This document shows, piece by piece, positions 25,810 through 35,424 of a DNA stretch of 64,000 nucleotides. Position numbers and translations under genes: made by a program. Below the pieces are notes generated by a model, which was not told where the DNA came from, did no database searches, and worked only from the letters and a program-made list of their open reading frames with translations. The stretch is from Candidatus Zixiibacteriota bacterium (GTDB taxonomy: Bacteria > Zixibacteria > MSB-5A5 > GN15 > JAAZOE01). The first letter of the stretch is position 1, and every line of letters begins with the position of its first letter. The DNA lies in contig DAOUTW010000010.1 of NCBI GenBank assembly GCA_030668485.1, positions 25,445 to 89,444 on the forward strand, in the 5' to 3' direction.

Positions 25810-28800
25810 GTGCGTAGAATATCTCTGATCGTCCTCCTGTTATGCCTTGTTTTCTCCCTGACTGCCGCAGGAGAGGATTTATGGAAAGTTTCCGTTAATA
25901 ATCAAGGCGACGCTGAAGTACTAAGAGCTACCGGTATCGAACCGATCATGATCGTCAGAGGCGGCTACCTGGTTCTGGCTGAGCCCGAATCGTCGGCTCA
26001 TTTGGAAAAAGGAAGTTTGAAGGCTCGAAGGATTGCCACCGATATAGAGAGGGAATTACTGGCGCTGGATAATCGCCGGGACAGGGTCAATATCGATCGT
26101 TTTCCGCTTCTTTATGAGGAAGACGGTTTGCGTCTTTTCCGCATTGATGCTGCCAAATCGATGATGTCCGAAGACGGTTCTTCACTGGTGCCGCTCAAAA
26201 ACGACAATATTGTCATCAGATATAAAGCACCTATGAGTCTTAATCAGGCGGCGGTTTTTCAGGCCGATGATTTGGTCGAACTGATTGACAAAGTATCGTA
26301 CGATTCGGTCTATAATCACCTGCATCATCTCCAGTCATATAATGAAAGGGTGGCGGCGACTACGAGTAATCGCGCCGCTCGCGACTGGATTCAAGATGAG
26401 TTGCAGGCGTACGGTTATGGGGGAGCCTACACAAGCTCTTTCTCTGCCTATATATATACCGGTTATAGAACCTGCTATAATGTGATTGCCTATAAAGAAG
26501 GAACAGTTTTCCCCAACCGCCAAATTGTGGTTGGGGCTCATTTTGATGCCGTTCCCGGTTCGCCCGGCGCTGATGACAATGGCACCGGGACTGTCGGCGT
26601 GCTCGAAGTTGCTCGCGCACTGGCCGATGTCGAGACTGAAATGAGTTTTGTCTTTGTCCTTTTCGATGCCGAAGAACAGGGCCTGAACGGTTCCTGGGAT
26701 TATGCCGGCGATGCCGCCTCACGTGGCGACAGTATCATCTGTATGCTCAATATGGATATGATCGGGCATTATGTTAATAACAATTATGCCGATCTCCAAT
26801 ATGGCCCCGAAGCGGCCTACGCTCTCTTATGGGGCGAACTGGCCGACTCGCTGGTGAATATCACTGGCTACATGGCCGGATCTGCCTCCAACTCCGATCA
26901 CTACCCGTTTACGCAATACGGATACGATGTCCTTTTCGCAGCCGAACATGATTTTTCAAACGTTTATCATTCACCGCGCGACAGCACTTCCTATATTAAC
27001 TTTGATTACTGTACACGGATGATTAAGGCGACCCTCGCCACTGCCTATACTATCAACCTGTCACCCCTTCCGGTGCGGATTTCGTCTATCCGCGATGGCG
27101 GCGACGGACAGTCTTTGCAGGTCAACTGGTATGCCGATGATCCGGGCAATATCGATCACTATCAGGTATATTTTCTCCCCGAGCCGGGCGGTATGCTTGA
27201 TTCCGTAACCGTGGCCGCAGGAGAAACCAGTATTATTCTTAACGGACTGACAGAGGGTCAGGAATATCGCGTTTATGTCCATGGTTATAATGCTGCCGGC
27301 TACAGTTCGGCTGTTCGTACCGAGGTATTAGGTACGCCATACTCGCTCCCGTCAATACCGCATGATTATTCTGCGCTGCCCCAATACCGGGCTATCAGCC
27401 TGACCTGGAAAGGCGACAACACCGAACTCGATTTCAGTCACTATGTCTTGATCCGCGACGGGGAAGAATTACCATACATCGTGACCGATACTTTTTTTAT
27501 CGATAACGATTTCTCTCTCGGCAGCGATTTTCATGATTACTTGGTTGTGGCGGCCGATATCGAAGGCAATATCTCAGATACGTCCGGAATTGCCCCGGTT
27601 TCGATGCGGGCGGCAACGCTGGAGCCGGGCAGGATTCTGGCTGTCAATCGCTCCAATCGTTCCAATCCCTATCTTGTCAACGAAGTAGTCACCGGTGAGT
27701 TTATGCGAGATGCCCTCGACGGATACAATTACGTTTACTTGTCTGATACGGCTTCTTCCGGCGGTGATGACACGTTATCGGTCAACCTGGTCGATATGCT
27801 CGATTATGAGGTAATGGTTCTTGGCGGCGAGGCGGCGCGGACTGACGATTTTGCCAATTATGCCACTTTTGGCGGTATTCTCGACACAATTGGGTATTTC
27901 CTGTCAATCGGGGGCAAAGTGATCATGTTCGGCCGCTGGGGAAATCTCACAACCTCGTCTGATATTGTCGATACAATCATCTTTGGTACCAGCGGGCCCG
28001 ACCACGGTTATAAATCTTATTTCCACATGAGTAAGCGTATCCAATACCTGTCGTCTTTCACCACGACCATTATTAATTCCGACATGATCGGGGCTCACAG
28101 CCAGGCAGTAGGATATCCTGATATAGTGTGGGATTCAGTCGCCACCATCGACCATTCTCTGCCGTGGGCCGAGGTCGGAGGCATTCCCTGCCCGAGTTTT
28201 GCCCTGCTGACCGGAGGCGAGTCGGAGATTTTATATACCTATAATTCTCGCAGTAATTTTCCTTTAACCGAGGGCAAACCGGTGGCATGGCAGTATAGCG
28301 GTGAAGATTATCAATATGCCTATTTCGAGATGCCGCTTTCCTTTATGGAGCGGACATCAGCCAAAACTGCTCTGCTGACAGCGCTTTCAGGCATGCTCTC
28401 TTCGGGACCGGCCGCTATAGGCGCTATCGAACCGGATACTCTGGACGAGTCCGCGGGGCTTCCGCCGACAACAGCTATTTATCTCGGCGATTTCATCGAC
28501 GGCCATACCGCAGCGGATGTTGATCAAGGCAGTCTCCTCATCAATGGTGCCATCGTGCCGCAGTCGGTATCGGTGTTGCCGTCGCATCCGTCGTTTACCG
28601 GCGAGGTCCTTGAGGCTGTGGTGGCGACAGTCGATTTGTTGGATACCTACGGCCCGATAATCGACACTCTCAACAAAGTTTATACCGTGCTTTGGAAATA
28701 TACCGGCGAGACACCAATCTATACCGTGTTTGGACAGATAACTTTGATCGGCATGCCGTTTGAGCCGGGTGACGCCAACGGCGACTGGCTGGTCAACGTC

Positions 28801-28962
28801 GCCGATGCTGTTTATGTTATAAACTATGTTTTCAAGGGCGGTCCGGCGCCTGAACCGATCGGGGCGGGCGACGCCAATTGCGATGGCACTGTCGATGTCG
28901 GTGATGCCGTCTACCTGATCCAATATGTCTTCAATGGTGGTCCGCCGCCGGGCTGCGATTGA
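25810..28962 (+). CDS. Second secreted M28 metallopeptidase with FN3, shared module and dockerin
   Basis: I place the start at a GTG (25810) behind AAGGAG, giving VRRISLIVLLLCLVFSLTAAG as signal peptide; an ATG fifteen codons earlier would put a Cys/His-rich tail in front of it. The M28 domain keeps all ligands: GAHFDAVPG, GADDNGTG, FDAEEQGLNGS, NMDMIGH and VYHSPRD. Two FN3-like domains, the RILAVNRS module and a two-repeat dockerin follow. The N-terminal half is closest to the M28 gene at 18980, but the C-terminal module is closest to that of the C1 gene, so this gene looks like a mosaic of its two upstream neighbours. Likely an exported aminopeptidase. Confidence 0.9.
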   Translation: MRRISLIVLLLCLVFSLTAAGEDLWKVSVNNQGDAEVLRATGIEPIMIVRGGYLVLAEPESSAHLEKGSLKARRIATDIERELLALDNRRDRVNIDRFPLLYEEDGLRLFRIDAAKSMMSEDGSSLVPLKNDNIVIRYKAPMSLNQAAVFQADDLVELIDKVSYDSVYNHLHHLQSYNERVAATTSNRAARDWIQDELQAYGYGGAYTSSFSAYIYTGYRTCYNVIAYKEGTVFPNRQIVVGAHFDAVPGSPGADDNGTGTVGVLEVARALADVETEMSFVFVLFDAEEQGLNGSWDYAGDAASRGDSIICMLNMDMIGHYVNNNYADLQYGPEAAYALLWGELADSLVNITGYMAGSASNSDHYPFTQYGYDVLFAAEHDFSNVYHSPRDSTSYINFDYCTRMIKATLATAYTINLSPLPVRISSIRDGGDGQSLQVNWYADDPGNIDHYQVYFLPEPGGMLDSVTVAAGETSIILNGLTEGQEYRVYVHGYNAAGYSSAVRTEVLGTPYSLPSIPHDYSALPQYRAISLTWKGDNTELDFSHYVLIRDGEELPYIVTDTFFIDNDFSLGSDFHDYLVVAADIEGNISDTSGIAPVSMRAATLEPGRILAVNRSNRSNPYLVNEVVTGEFMRDALDGYNYVYLSDTASSGGDDTLSVNLVDMLDYEVMVLGGEAARTDDFANYATFGGILDTIGYFLSIGGKVIMFGRWGNLTTSSDIVDTIIFGTSGPDHGYKSYFHMSKRIQYLSSFTTTIINSDMIGAHSQAVGYPDIVWDSVATIDHSLPWAEVGGIPCPSFALLTGGESEILYTYNSRSNFPLTEGKPVAWQYSGEDYQYAYFEMPLSFMERTSAKTALLTALSGMLSSGPAAIGAIEPDTLDESAGLPPTTAIYLGDFIDGHTAADVDQGSLLINGAIVPQSVSVLPSHPSFTGEVLEAVVATVDLLDTYGPIIDTLNKVYTVLWKYTGETPIYTVFGQITLIGMPFEPGDANGDWLVNVADAVYVINYVFKGGPAPEPIGAGDANCDGTVDVGDAVYLIQYVFNGGPPPGCD

Positions 28963-28990
28963 TCGGTTATTTCCCGATAGAGTAAATATA

Positions 28991-29022
28991 AGGACCGGCC
29001 CACGAAGCCGGTCCTTTTTTTT
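28991..29022 (+). terminator. Rho-independent terminator
   Basis: AGGACCGGC-CCACGAA-GCCGGTCCT followed by seven T. Confidence 0.95.
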
Positions 29023-29112
29023 GGTAGATTTTTTAACGGTTTCGCTTGCTGTCAACCCGGCGACCCCTTAATATATATGAAACTTTAAACTGATTATCAT
29101 ATAACCTTATCT

Positions 29113-30636
29113 GTGGCGGTGTCGATGCTGAAACAGATATTATTGGCAGTTGTTGTCATTTTCGTCATCCTCCTGTTGCTGGAGGGGGGCGCGCTACTTG
29201 TCGAATCGGCGTCTTTCTCGACTCCCTCAACCGAGACCCGACGGCCGGGGTGGCAAACCGAATTTTTCGGTTCCCTATTTGACTGGCATGAACCCGATCC
29301 GGAACTTCTCTGGCGCTTCCGAGCCGGTCTGACAAATCCTCTGATCACCACCAATTCCGAACATCTTCTCGGCCCGGAGATTTCACGGGATAAACCAAAA
29401 AGCAGCTACCGCGTGCTTATCTTGGGCGATTCCTCTCCGGTAGGATTTGGCCTGAAATCAAGGCGGCAAACCTTCGGCGAAATTCTGCAATTCCTTCTCA
29501 ACGAAAATTACAAGTCTCATAAACAAGTCGAAGTCGTCAATGCGGCCGTTTCCGGCTATTCCAGTGAGCAGATACGATGTTTCCTGAAAATGCAAGGATG
29601 GGATTATGACCCCGATTTGATCGTGCTGTATTGTGGCAATAATGATGCCTCGATTTCAGGCGAATTTTCCGATCACGATCTGCTGAAGGGGCAAAAACTG
29701 AAATCTCTACGATCACTTTTTTCCCACCTGGCCATTTATCGCGTGATGCGAGCCATAATCAGGCCTCAGCCGGAATCCTGCGGCGGCAATCTCTCTCGAC
29801 TTAAGGTTAGAGTTACGCCGGAACAATATGGAGCCAATTTGACCTCGATTGTCGACCAATGCCGGGATCATAACTGTCCGGTAATCATCTTAAAACCACC
29901 GGTTCCATATCTCTGGCCCGCCGGGCTACAGTTCAAGCCGTTCCTTCGACTGACCGGCAAAGACGGCCGGATTCTCCTCCCGGAGGAAATGGTCGAATTT
30001 CTTGGGAGAGATATTGTCTATTGCATCGATACTGTTCATATGCGGAAGCTTTACGGGGAGACCGATATATTTACCCGCAAAGTTTATAACTCAGGCATGT
30101 GCGACACGATTTCGACCGATTCAGCCATAAACTGGTACCGTTCGAGATTGGCTTGTGAACCGGACAATCCGATCTGGCCCAATAACCTCGGAGCCACTTG
30201 GTGGAAAATGGGAAAATTTCGCGAGGCTGACAGCGCCCTCCATATCGCGCTTGAACTTTTCTGTAGTAAGAATGGAGATAATTTATCTCCGGCCGTCGCC
30301 GCGTGTGTCTCTCCCATTCTGTATAATATCGGGATTAACAAAATGTGCATGGATTCCGCTCAGCGAATATCAAATATAGATACCGGCTCGGAAGCATACC
30401 TATATCTCGACTCGGCCTTGCAAGCCGACTATTTTTCACTTCGAATTAAGCGCTCGTACTGTAATGAACTCGACAAACTTAAGACCGCATCCGGCGTCAT
30501 GGTCATCGATTTACCGGAGTTATTTCGCAAACATGGAGGCGAAGGGCTCTTTATAGATCATTGCCACCCGACCGTGGATGGGCATCTCATTATCGCCGAA
30601 GCAGTTTACGATTCAATCAAAAATCGCCGCTGGTGA
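29113..30636 (+). CDS. Membrane-anchored SGNH/GDSL hydrolase with inserted TPR-like segment
   Basis: Start is either the GTG at 29113 or the ATG at 29125; GGCGGTG stands before the latter. One N-terminal membrane helix is followed by an SGNH hydrolase: block I ILGDSSPVGFG (about 103), block III YCGNND (about 174) and block V DHCHPTVDGH (about 483) with the catalytic Asp/His. Between blocks III and V, residues about 340-440 include a TPR-like stretch (NPIWPNNLGATWWKMGKFREA), unusual for the family but seen in membrane-bound O-acyl esterases of envelope polysaccharide. Probably deacylates a cell-surface glycan or lipid. It stands alone between the M28 terminator and an AT-rich gap (30637-30932) with no gene. 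Confidence 0.8.
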   Translation: MAVSMLKQILLAVVVIFVILLLLEGGALLVESASFSTPSTETRRPGWQTEFFGSLFDWHEPDPELLWRFRAGLTNPLITTNSEHLLGPEISRDKPKSSYRVLILGDSSPVGFGLKSRRQTFGEILQFLLNENYKSHKQVEVVNAAVSGYSSEQIRCFLKMQGWDYDPDLIVLYCGNNDASISGEFSDHDLLKGQKLKSLRSLFSHLAIYRVMRAIIRPQPESCGGNLSRLKVRVTPEQYGANLTSIVDQCRDHNCPVIILKPPVPYLWPAGLQFKPFLRLTGKDGRILLPEEMVEFLGRDIVYCIDTVHMRKLYGETDIFTRKVYNSGMCDTISTDSAINWYRSRLACEPDNPIWPNNLGATWWKMGKFREADSALHIALELFCSKNGDNLSPAVAACVSPILYNIGINKMCMDSAQRISNIDTGSEAYLYLDSALQADYFSLRIKRSYCNELDKLKTASGVMVIDLPELFRKHGGEGLFIDHCHPTVDGHLIIAEAVYDSIKNRRW

Positions 30637-30731
30637 TGCGCCGGTAACGGTAATTGTGCGAAATGCCAATCGGCTAATGCATCAATAGGACTAATATGGC
30701 GTAAATAATAATTAATTTTTTGCCCCGGCTC

Positions 30732-30759
30732 TTGACATCGGCCAAAATTGTGATATTTT
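30732..30759 (+). promoter_or_regulatory. Promoter-like sequence upstream of the decayed dockerin gene
   Basis: A perfect TTGACA (30732-30737), 16 bases, TATTTT (30754-30759), about 175 bases before the ATG at 30933. Confidence 0.45.
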
Positions 30760-30932
30760 TGGCAAGCTTTGGACGCCCGCCGCCGCCATACGTTAGGGAA
30801 GACATGTTGTGAAGGTGCCCAGAGATACATTTCTTGCGGATAACCCCTAAAATCAACAGTCTGCCTTATACACCAAGGATTTGGAACAACGTGATATGAC
30901 ATCGCGGAATGACAACGGAAAGGTGCGGATTG

Positions 30933-31551
30933 ATGAAACGTCTGCTGGTTCTTACTTTACTTCTTGCGACTGCAATTGGGGCGGGGGACAAAACACCTTA
31001 CAAATTTGTATTCGGGGGCAACAGTTATACCGGGCCGGAAAACGCCTCGATCACCTGGCTGGCCGAACGGTATGACTGCGCTATTGCCGGTCTTTCCGAC
31101 TGGCCGGGGATGTTTGACAGCATCTCGGATACTGCTGATGCGATGGGCAAGGTCTTCCGGGCCGGGCCGTACGCTTCATCGCAGGAGATCAATCTCTACG
31201 ACCGCTTCGATCCCGGCAAACAGTACAATGAACGGTTAAGCAGCAGCGCCCTCAATGCTGCCGGATGACTGTGGCTTCGATGCCATTGTCGTATATGCTG
31301 TGGATAAAGAAGGCCATCGGCTGTACCTCCCGAATGCGCTTGAGATTCCGGTATCCGCCATGCTTATCGATGTCGGGGATGCGGTACGCCTAATCAGTTA
31401 CATATTTTTCAATGGTTTGCCCCCTGATGTATTTTCCGCGGGAGATGCTAATTGCGACGGCCTGATCAATCTGGGAGATCCGATTTACATTATCAATCAT
31501 ATCTTCCGCTACGGTCCGCCGATTTGTTGTCTTCCCGATCCGGGATTGTAG
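30933..31551 (+). pseudogene. Decayed secreted dockerin protein gene
   Basis: An ATG with AGGTGCGG upstream starts MKRLLVLTLLLATAIGAG, a good signal peptide. About 85 residues follow (including ASITWLAERYDCAIAGLSD), and the frame then ends at TGA 31266-31268. The next frame, entered near 31240, carries CGFDAIVVYAVDKEG and a dockerin whose first repeat has lost its GDANGDG loop (PVSAMLIDVGDAVRLISYIF), followed by an intact second repeat. The two halves fit one ancestral gene that has lost its middle and shifted frame. If both are expressed they would be an exported 110-residue stub and an unexported dockerin. Confidence 0.65.
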
Positions 31552-31729
31552 AGGATAGCTCCCGGTTTTAGTAATATTCCCTTTAATATCAGGTATGAGG
31601 ACTGCCGATCAGGGCAGTCTTCATACTAATCCGCTACCGCGAGGTGCGTCGGATAATGTCTCTTGCATTGTGGAGGCGGATATTATATACATTAGATATA
31701 GCACCGATTTTAACGGGATAATAAATGCC

Positions 31730-32284
31730 ATGAAAATTTATACCAAAACCGGCGACAAGGGTGAGACAGGATTGTTCGGCGGCGACCGGATTGCCAAAAA
31801 CAGCGCCAGAATCAGCGCTTACGGAACTGTCGATGAGTGCAATGCCCTTTTGGGAATAGTCCGGACCTTCGATATCGACGACGAACTGGACGATATACTG
31901 ATAAAGATTCAAAACCAGCTATTCGTTCTCGGTTCTGATCTGGCCACTCCCGGCGACAGGGAACCGTCAATCCCTCGCATCGGCAGCGATGATGTTAAAC
32001 AACTTGAGGAATGGATCGATCACCTGGAAGCTTCATTGCCGAAGCTGAAACAATTCATCCTGCCGGGGGGCAGCCAGAGTAGTTCCTTTCTGCATTTGGC
32101 CCGAACGGTTTGTCGTCGAGCGGAGCGCTGGGCGGTTGCTCTTCTTCGAGATGAGCCGATCAACATCCAGGCCGCGATCTATCTTAATCGGCTTTCTGAT
32201 TTTTTATTTGTGGCGGCCCGATCAGCTAACCTGAAAAGCGGCCATTCCGACCATTTTTGGAATACTCCCGGCGAGAAGAAATAA
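31730..32284 (+). CDS. PduO-type cob(I)alamin adenosyltransferase
   Basis: Starting at the ATG at 31730 the 184-residue protein begins MKIYTKTGDKGETGLFGG, the ATP-binding N-terminus of PduO-type ATP:cob(I)alamin adenosyltransferases. It continues with YGTVDECNALLG, a five-helix pattern, ILPGGSQSSSFLHLARTVCRRAER and NRLSDFLFVAAR. It converts cob(I)alamin to adenosylcobalamin. Longer in-frame upstream sequence is not family-like and was excluded. No B12-dependent enzyme is adjacent, so it probably serves general cofactor supply. Confidence 0.9.
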   Translation: MKIYTKTGDKGETGLFGGDRIAKNSARISAYGTVDECNALLGIVRTFDIDDELDDILIKIQNQLFVLGSDLATPGDREPSIPRIGSDDVKQLEEWIDHLEASLPKLKQFILPGGSQSSSFLHLARTVCRRAERWAVALLRDEPINIQAAIYLNRLSDFLFVAARSANLKSGHSDHFWNTPGEKK

Positions 32285-32544
32285 TAATAGATCCATCTAT
32301 CTGTGATCAATCAATTCTAACCTGGCCGCCAACGACGGCCTTAAAAATATTATGGGTATATCGGGAGTGCATTCTGAAATTGACCCTGAAAGGAGTTGTG
32401 AAATCGGAGAAATCTTCATATATTTTTATCCGGATGACGAAACTCCGTAGAATATCGGTATCGTTCCGCCACCCCGTTATTTTGAAGGTCTCAAGAATAC
32501 GCGCGGAGTACGGGCGCTTTATTTGATCGAGAGGTTTTGATTTT

Positions 32545-33651
32545 ATGCTGAGTAAGAAGGCAATACAATATCTTGTTCTGGTGGTTATGGTCGCAGGGCT
32601 CCTGCTGACTTCGGTTTCGGCGGACGAAGACAATCCGGTCGTAAAACCGACCGAAACCGGCGCCACAACTCCGGATGTGAATCTGTCCCAGGGCGACAAC
32701 GCCGAGGGCAGGCCGGCTATTTACTTCCCAGAAGAAATCCATAATTTCGGCGATGTCTCGCAGGCGACTACCCTGGTTCATACTTTTATAGTGATGAATA
32801 AAGGCGATGCTCCCCTGAAGTTGATAAGCGCCAGGGCGTCGTGAGGCTGCACCGCCGTCGTTCTGACGAAGGCGGATATTCCCCCGGGCGGGGAAGGCGA
32901 AATTAAGGTTTCTTTAAAAACCGGACGCAAGCGAGGTAATATAAACAAGGGGATCCGCGTCACTTCCAATGATCCCAAAAATAAAACAAAAACGATTCGG
33001 GTTAAAGCTAAGATCAACGCCGATAGCGGGGATGAGGACTTCAGTCTCAATATGGACAATGTCCGGCGGAATGCCCAGGTTATCAAGGACGTCTATATTC
33101 CGATTGACAAAATGACCACCTACGATGTATCCGAAATCGTATCATCCTCAAAATTCATTACCGTCAAACAGGTCTTCCCCGATGATTCTGCCGCAGTGCG
33201 AGACAGCTTGCATTTCCAGATTTTGATCGGACCGGGACTTGATGTCGGGCTTATGAGCGAAACAGTGGTTATCCATTTCGAGGATAACAAGAAAGCGCGA
33301 GCCAACTACTTTCTGTATGGAATCGTCGTGGACGATATCGAGGTCGCACCGCTGAGATTGAGTTATGTCGTCTCCGGAACTGCTATCGATATACCGAACA
33401 GTACCAGGAAACTGACCTTGACCAATTATCTTAAGGAAATGTCGCTGGAGATAATAGATGTCCTGACTCCCGGGAAAAATCTGGATTTCACCATCACGGA
33501 GACAAAAAAAGGCGAAGAGTACCAGATTATGGCGGTGGCAAATGATAAAATGCTGGCGGTTGATTCCACTCTGGAAAGCAAAATTATTATAACAACCAAT
33601 AATCCGGAAATGCGTCAGATTAAGGTCCCGTTCCGTGTGGTCAGGAGATAA
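32545..33651 (+). CDS. DUF1573 protein, candidate selenoprotein with Sec at codon 100
   Basis: GAGAGG precedes the ATG. Codons 1-99 encode a signal peptide and the first part of a DUF1573 Ig-like domain (IHNFGDVSQATTLVHTF...LKLISARAS). TGA at 32842-32844 follows, then GCTAVVLTKADIPPGGEGEIKV, and the frame runs 268 more codons to a normal stop at 33651. In DUF1573 proteins this place reads S-C-G-C-T, so TGA replaces the first Cys and gives U-G-C-T. A hairpin starts seven bases after the TGA (32852-32875). The downstream part has two further beta-rich domains with no other stop or frameshift. DUF1573 proteins are extracytoplasmic and of unknown function. A simple nonsense mutation is the alternative, but it would have to have hit this codon by chance. 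Confidence 0.8.
32852..32875 (+). promoter_or_regulatory. Candidate bacterial SECIS hairpin after the TGA
   Basis: CCGCC (32852-32856) pairs with GGCGG (32871-32875), and TCGT with ACGA closes a TCTG loop across one G-A mismatch. An alternative pairing CGTC/GACG presents a GUUCU loop, close to the GGUCU of Escherichia coli fdhF. The loop lies 15-17 bases past the TGA, within the range described for bacterial SECIS elements. Confidence 0.55.
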
Positions 33652-33708
33652 TCAAACGGGATAAGAAGCGGGCACTTAGGAAAAATAAAAGTTTGCTATA
33701 AAGCATGC

Positions 33709-33733
33709 CGTAAGGCCCGGAGTGGACCTTACG
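33709..33733 (+). repeat. Inverted repeat upstream of arsC
   Basis: CGTAAGG (33709-33715) and CCTTACG (33727-33733) are perfectly complementary around an 11-base loop, without a T run. It could be an operator for the arsenic genes or the end of the DUF1573 transcript. Confidence 0.4.
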
Positions 33734-33780
33734 AGGGAAATCACAATATTGGAATATGTATTACTCTATCTGAATTGTAT

Positions 33781-34296
33781 ATGAATATTTTGTTTCTTTG
33801 TACCGGTAATTCCTGTCGCAGCCAGATGGCGGAAGGCTGGACCAGGCATTTACAGAGTCCTGCCATTCAGCCTTATTCAGCCGGTATCGACCCAAAAACC
33901 TTGGACCGGCGTGCGGTGATCGTTATGGCGGAAGCCGGAATCGATATTTCCAGGCACCATTCCAAGCATGTAAGAGATTTATCGGGAATAACTTTCGATT
34001 ATGTAATTACCGTGTGCGGTCACGCCGATGAGAATTGCCCGGTTTTTCCCGATGAGACTACCGTTGTTCACGTTGGTTTCGATGATCCGCCCCGCCTGGC
34101 CGAGGGAGCCGGAACGGAGGAGGAGGCATTGGATCATTACCGCCGAGTGCGGGATGAGATAAAGGCGTTTGTCCAAACCTTACCCGAGAGTTGGGTAAGA
34201 AAGAGTTGGGTAAGAGAGAGGAATCGTAAAAGATGTCGGCAGAAGCCTGTATTACCAAGAAACCGAAAGGACTCGGTTCGTTCGAGAGATATTTGA
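33781..34296 (+). CDS. arsC: Thioredoxin-coupled arsenate reductase
   Basis: The protein starts [20 protein letters not shown], the P-loop C-x5-R of the low-molecular-weight phosphatase fold used by plasmid pI258-type ArsC, with the two resolving cysteines in [14 protein letters not shown]. It reduces arsenate to arsenite using thioredoxin. The catalytic domain ends near residue 130. The last 40 residues ([17 protein letters not shown]...) are basic and unlike the family; they result from a 15-base tandem duplication (GAGTTGGGTAAGA unit, about 34187-34216) and run 64 bases into the next gene. It forms an operon with acr3. Confidence 0.9.
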   Translation: MNILFLCTGNSCRSQMAEGWTRHLQSPAIQPYSAGIDPKTLDRRAVIVMAEAGIDISRHHSKHVRDLSGITFDYVITVCGHADENCPVFPDETTVVHVGFDDPPRLAEGAGTEEEALDHYRRVRDEIKAFVQTLPESWVRKSWVRERNRKRCRQKPVLPRNRKDSVRSRDI

Positions 34297-35417
34297 CTGT
34301 CTGGGTTCTCCTTTGTATCGCCGCCGGAATACTTTTGGGCAAATTTGCTCCAGGAGTGGCAAAACTCCTCGACGGCATGGCTATTTATATCAATAATGCT
34401 CCCGTGGTTTCGATTCCGATCGCTGTCTGCCTCTTTTTTATGATGTATCCGATCATGGTCAAAATCGATTTTGGCGAAGTGCTAAAAGCCGGGAAAAACG
34501 CCAAACCGGTCGGCCTGACACTTTTTGTAAACTGGCTGATCAAACCATTTACCATGTTTGCCATCGCCTATTTTTTCCTGGGAACGGTTTTCCAACACCT
34601 GATCGGACCCGATGCGGTTGATTTAATAAAAATGCCCTTCGGACTCGATCTGCCGCTTGGCGCCGTCCATGGCGAAGGTACTGTGGTTGATGTCAACGGC
34701 GTCAAAATGCTCCAGGTGCCGCTCTGGCGCAGCTATCTGGCGGGATGTATCCTGCTCGGAATCGCGCCATGCACGGCGATGGTTCTGGTATGGGGATTCC
34801 TGGCTCGCGGCAACGATGGTCATACGCTGGTGATGGTCGCCATCAACTCGCTAGCCATGTTTTTTCTTTATGGCCCGCTGGGAGGATTTCTTCTCGGAAT
34901 CGGCCGTTTGCCGGTGCCGTGGCAGGCGCTTCTTTTGTCAATTGGAATTTATGTCGCTCTGCCGCTGGTGGCAGGATACTTATCACGCCGCGGGATTGTC
35001 GCTGCCAAAGGTAAAGCCTGGTTTGAAACAAGGTTCCTGCCTTTTCTGACTCCGATTACCATTGTCGCCTTGCTGATCACCCTGATTCTTTTGTTCTCCT
35101 TTAAGGGGGAAGTGATATTGGGTAATCCTCTGACAATCCTCTGGATCGCGGTGCCGTTGTTTATCCAGACAGTGCTTATTTTTGCATTGACCTATATTCT
35201 GGCGCGCGTCATGCGCCTTTCGTACCGTGACGCTGCGCCATCTGCAATGATCGGCGCTTCCAATCATTTTGAAGTCGCGATTGCAACGGCAGTCATGCTT
35301 TTTGGATTATCTTCCGGTGCCTCATTGGCTACCGTGGTCGGCGTGTTGATAGAAGTGCCGGTAATGCTAATGCTGGTCAAAATCTGTCTGCGAACTCAAA
35401 ATCACTTTGCCAAATGA
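34233..35417 (+). CDS. acr3: Acr3-type arsenite efflux permease
   Basis: The ATG lies inside the end of arsC, behind AGAGAGGAA. The 394-residue protein has ten hydrophobic segments and the Acr3 signatures: [32 protein letters not shown] with the conserved Cys, and [14 protein letters not shown] near the C-terminus. It exports the arsenite made by ArsC across the inner membrane. An insertion of about 30 residues between helices 4 and 5 ([16 protein letters not shown]) is within the range for bacterial Acr3. No arsR regulator is adjacent. Confidence 0.9.
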   Translation: MSAEACITKKPKGLGSFERYLTVWVLLCIAAGILLGKFAPGVAKLLDGMAIYINNAPVVSIPIAVCLFFMMYPIMVKIDFGEVLKAGKNAKPVGLTLFVNWLIKPFTMFAIAYFFLGTVFQHLIGPDAVDLIKMPFGLDLPLGAVHGEGTVVDVNGVKMLQVPLWRSYLAGCILLGIAPCTAMVLVWGFLARGNDGHTLVMVAINSLAMFFLYGPLGGFLLGIGRLPVPWQALLLSIGIYVALPLVAGYLSRRGIVAAKGKAWFETRFLPFLTPITIVALLITLILLFSFKGEVILGNPLTILWIAVPLFIQTVLIFALTYILARVMRLSYRDAAPSAMIGASNHFEVAIATAVMLFGLSSGASLATVVGVLIEVPVMLMLVKICLRTQNHFAK

Positions 35418-35424
35418 TATAAAA

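Noticed and set aside
31266..31268. TGA at the end of the signal-peptide part of the decayed dockerin gene as a second selenocysteine codon
   Set aside because: Reading through meets another stop within about 12 codons, no Cys-containing homologue is known at that place, and the dockerin lies in a different frame.
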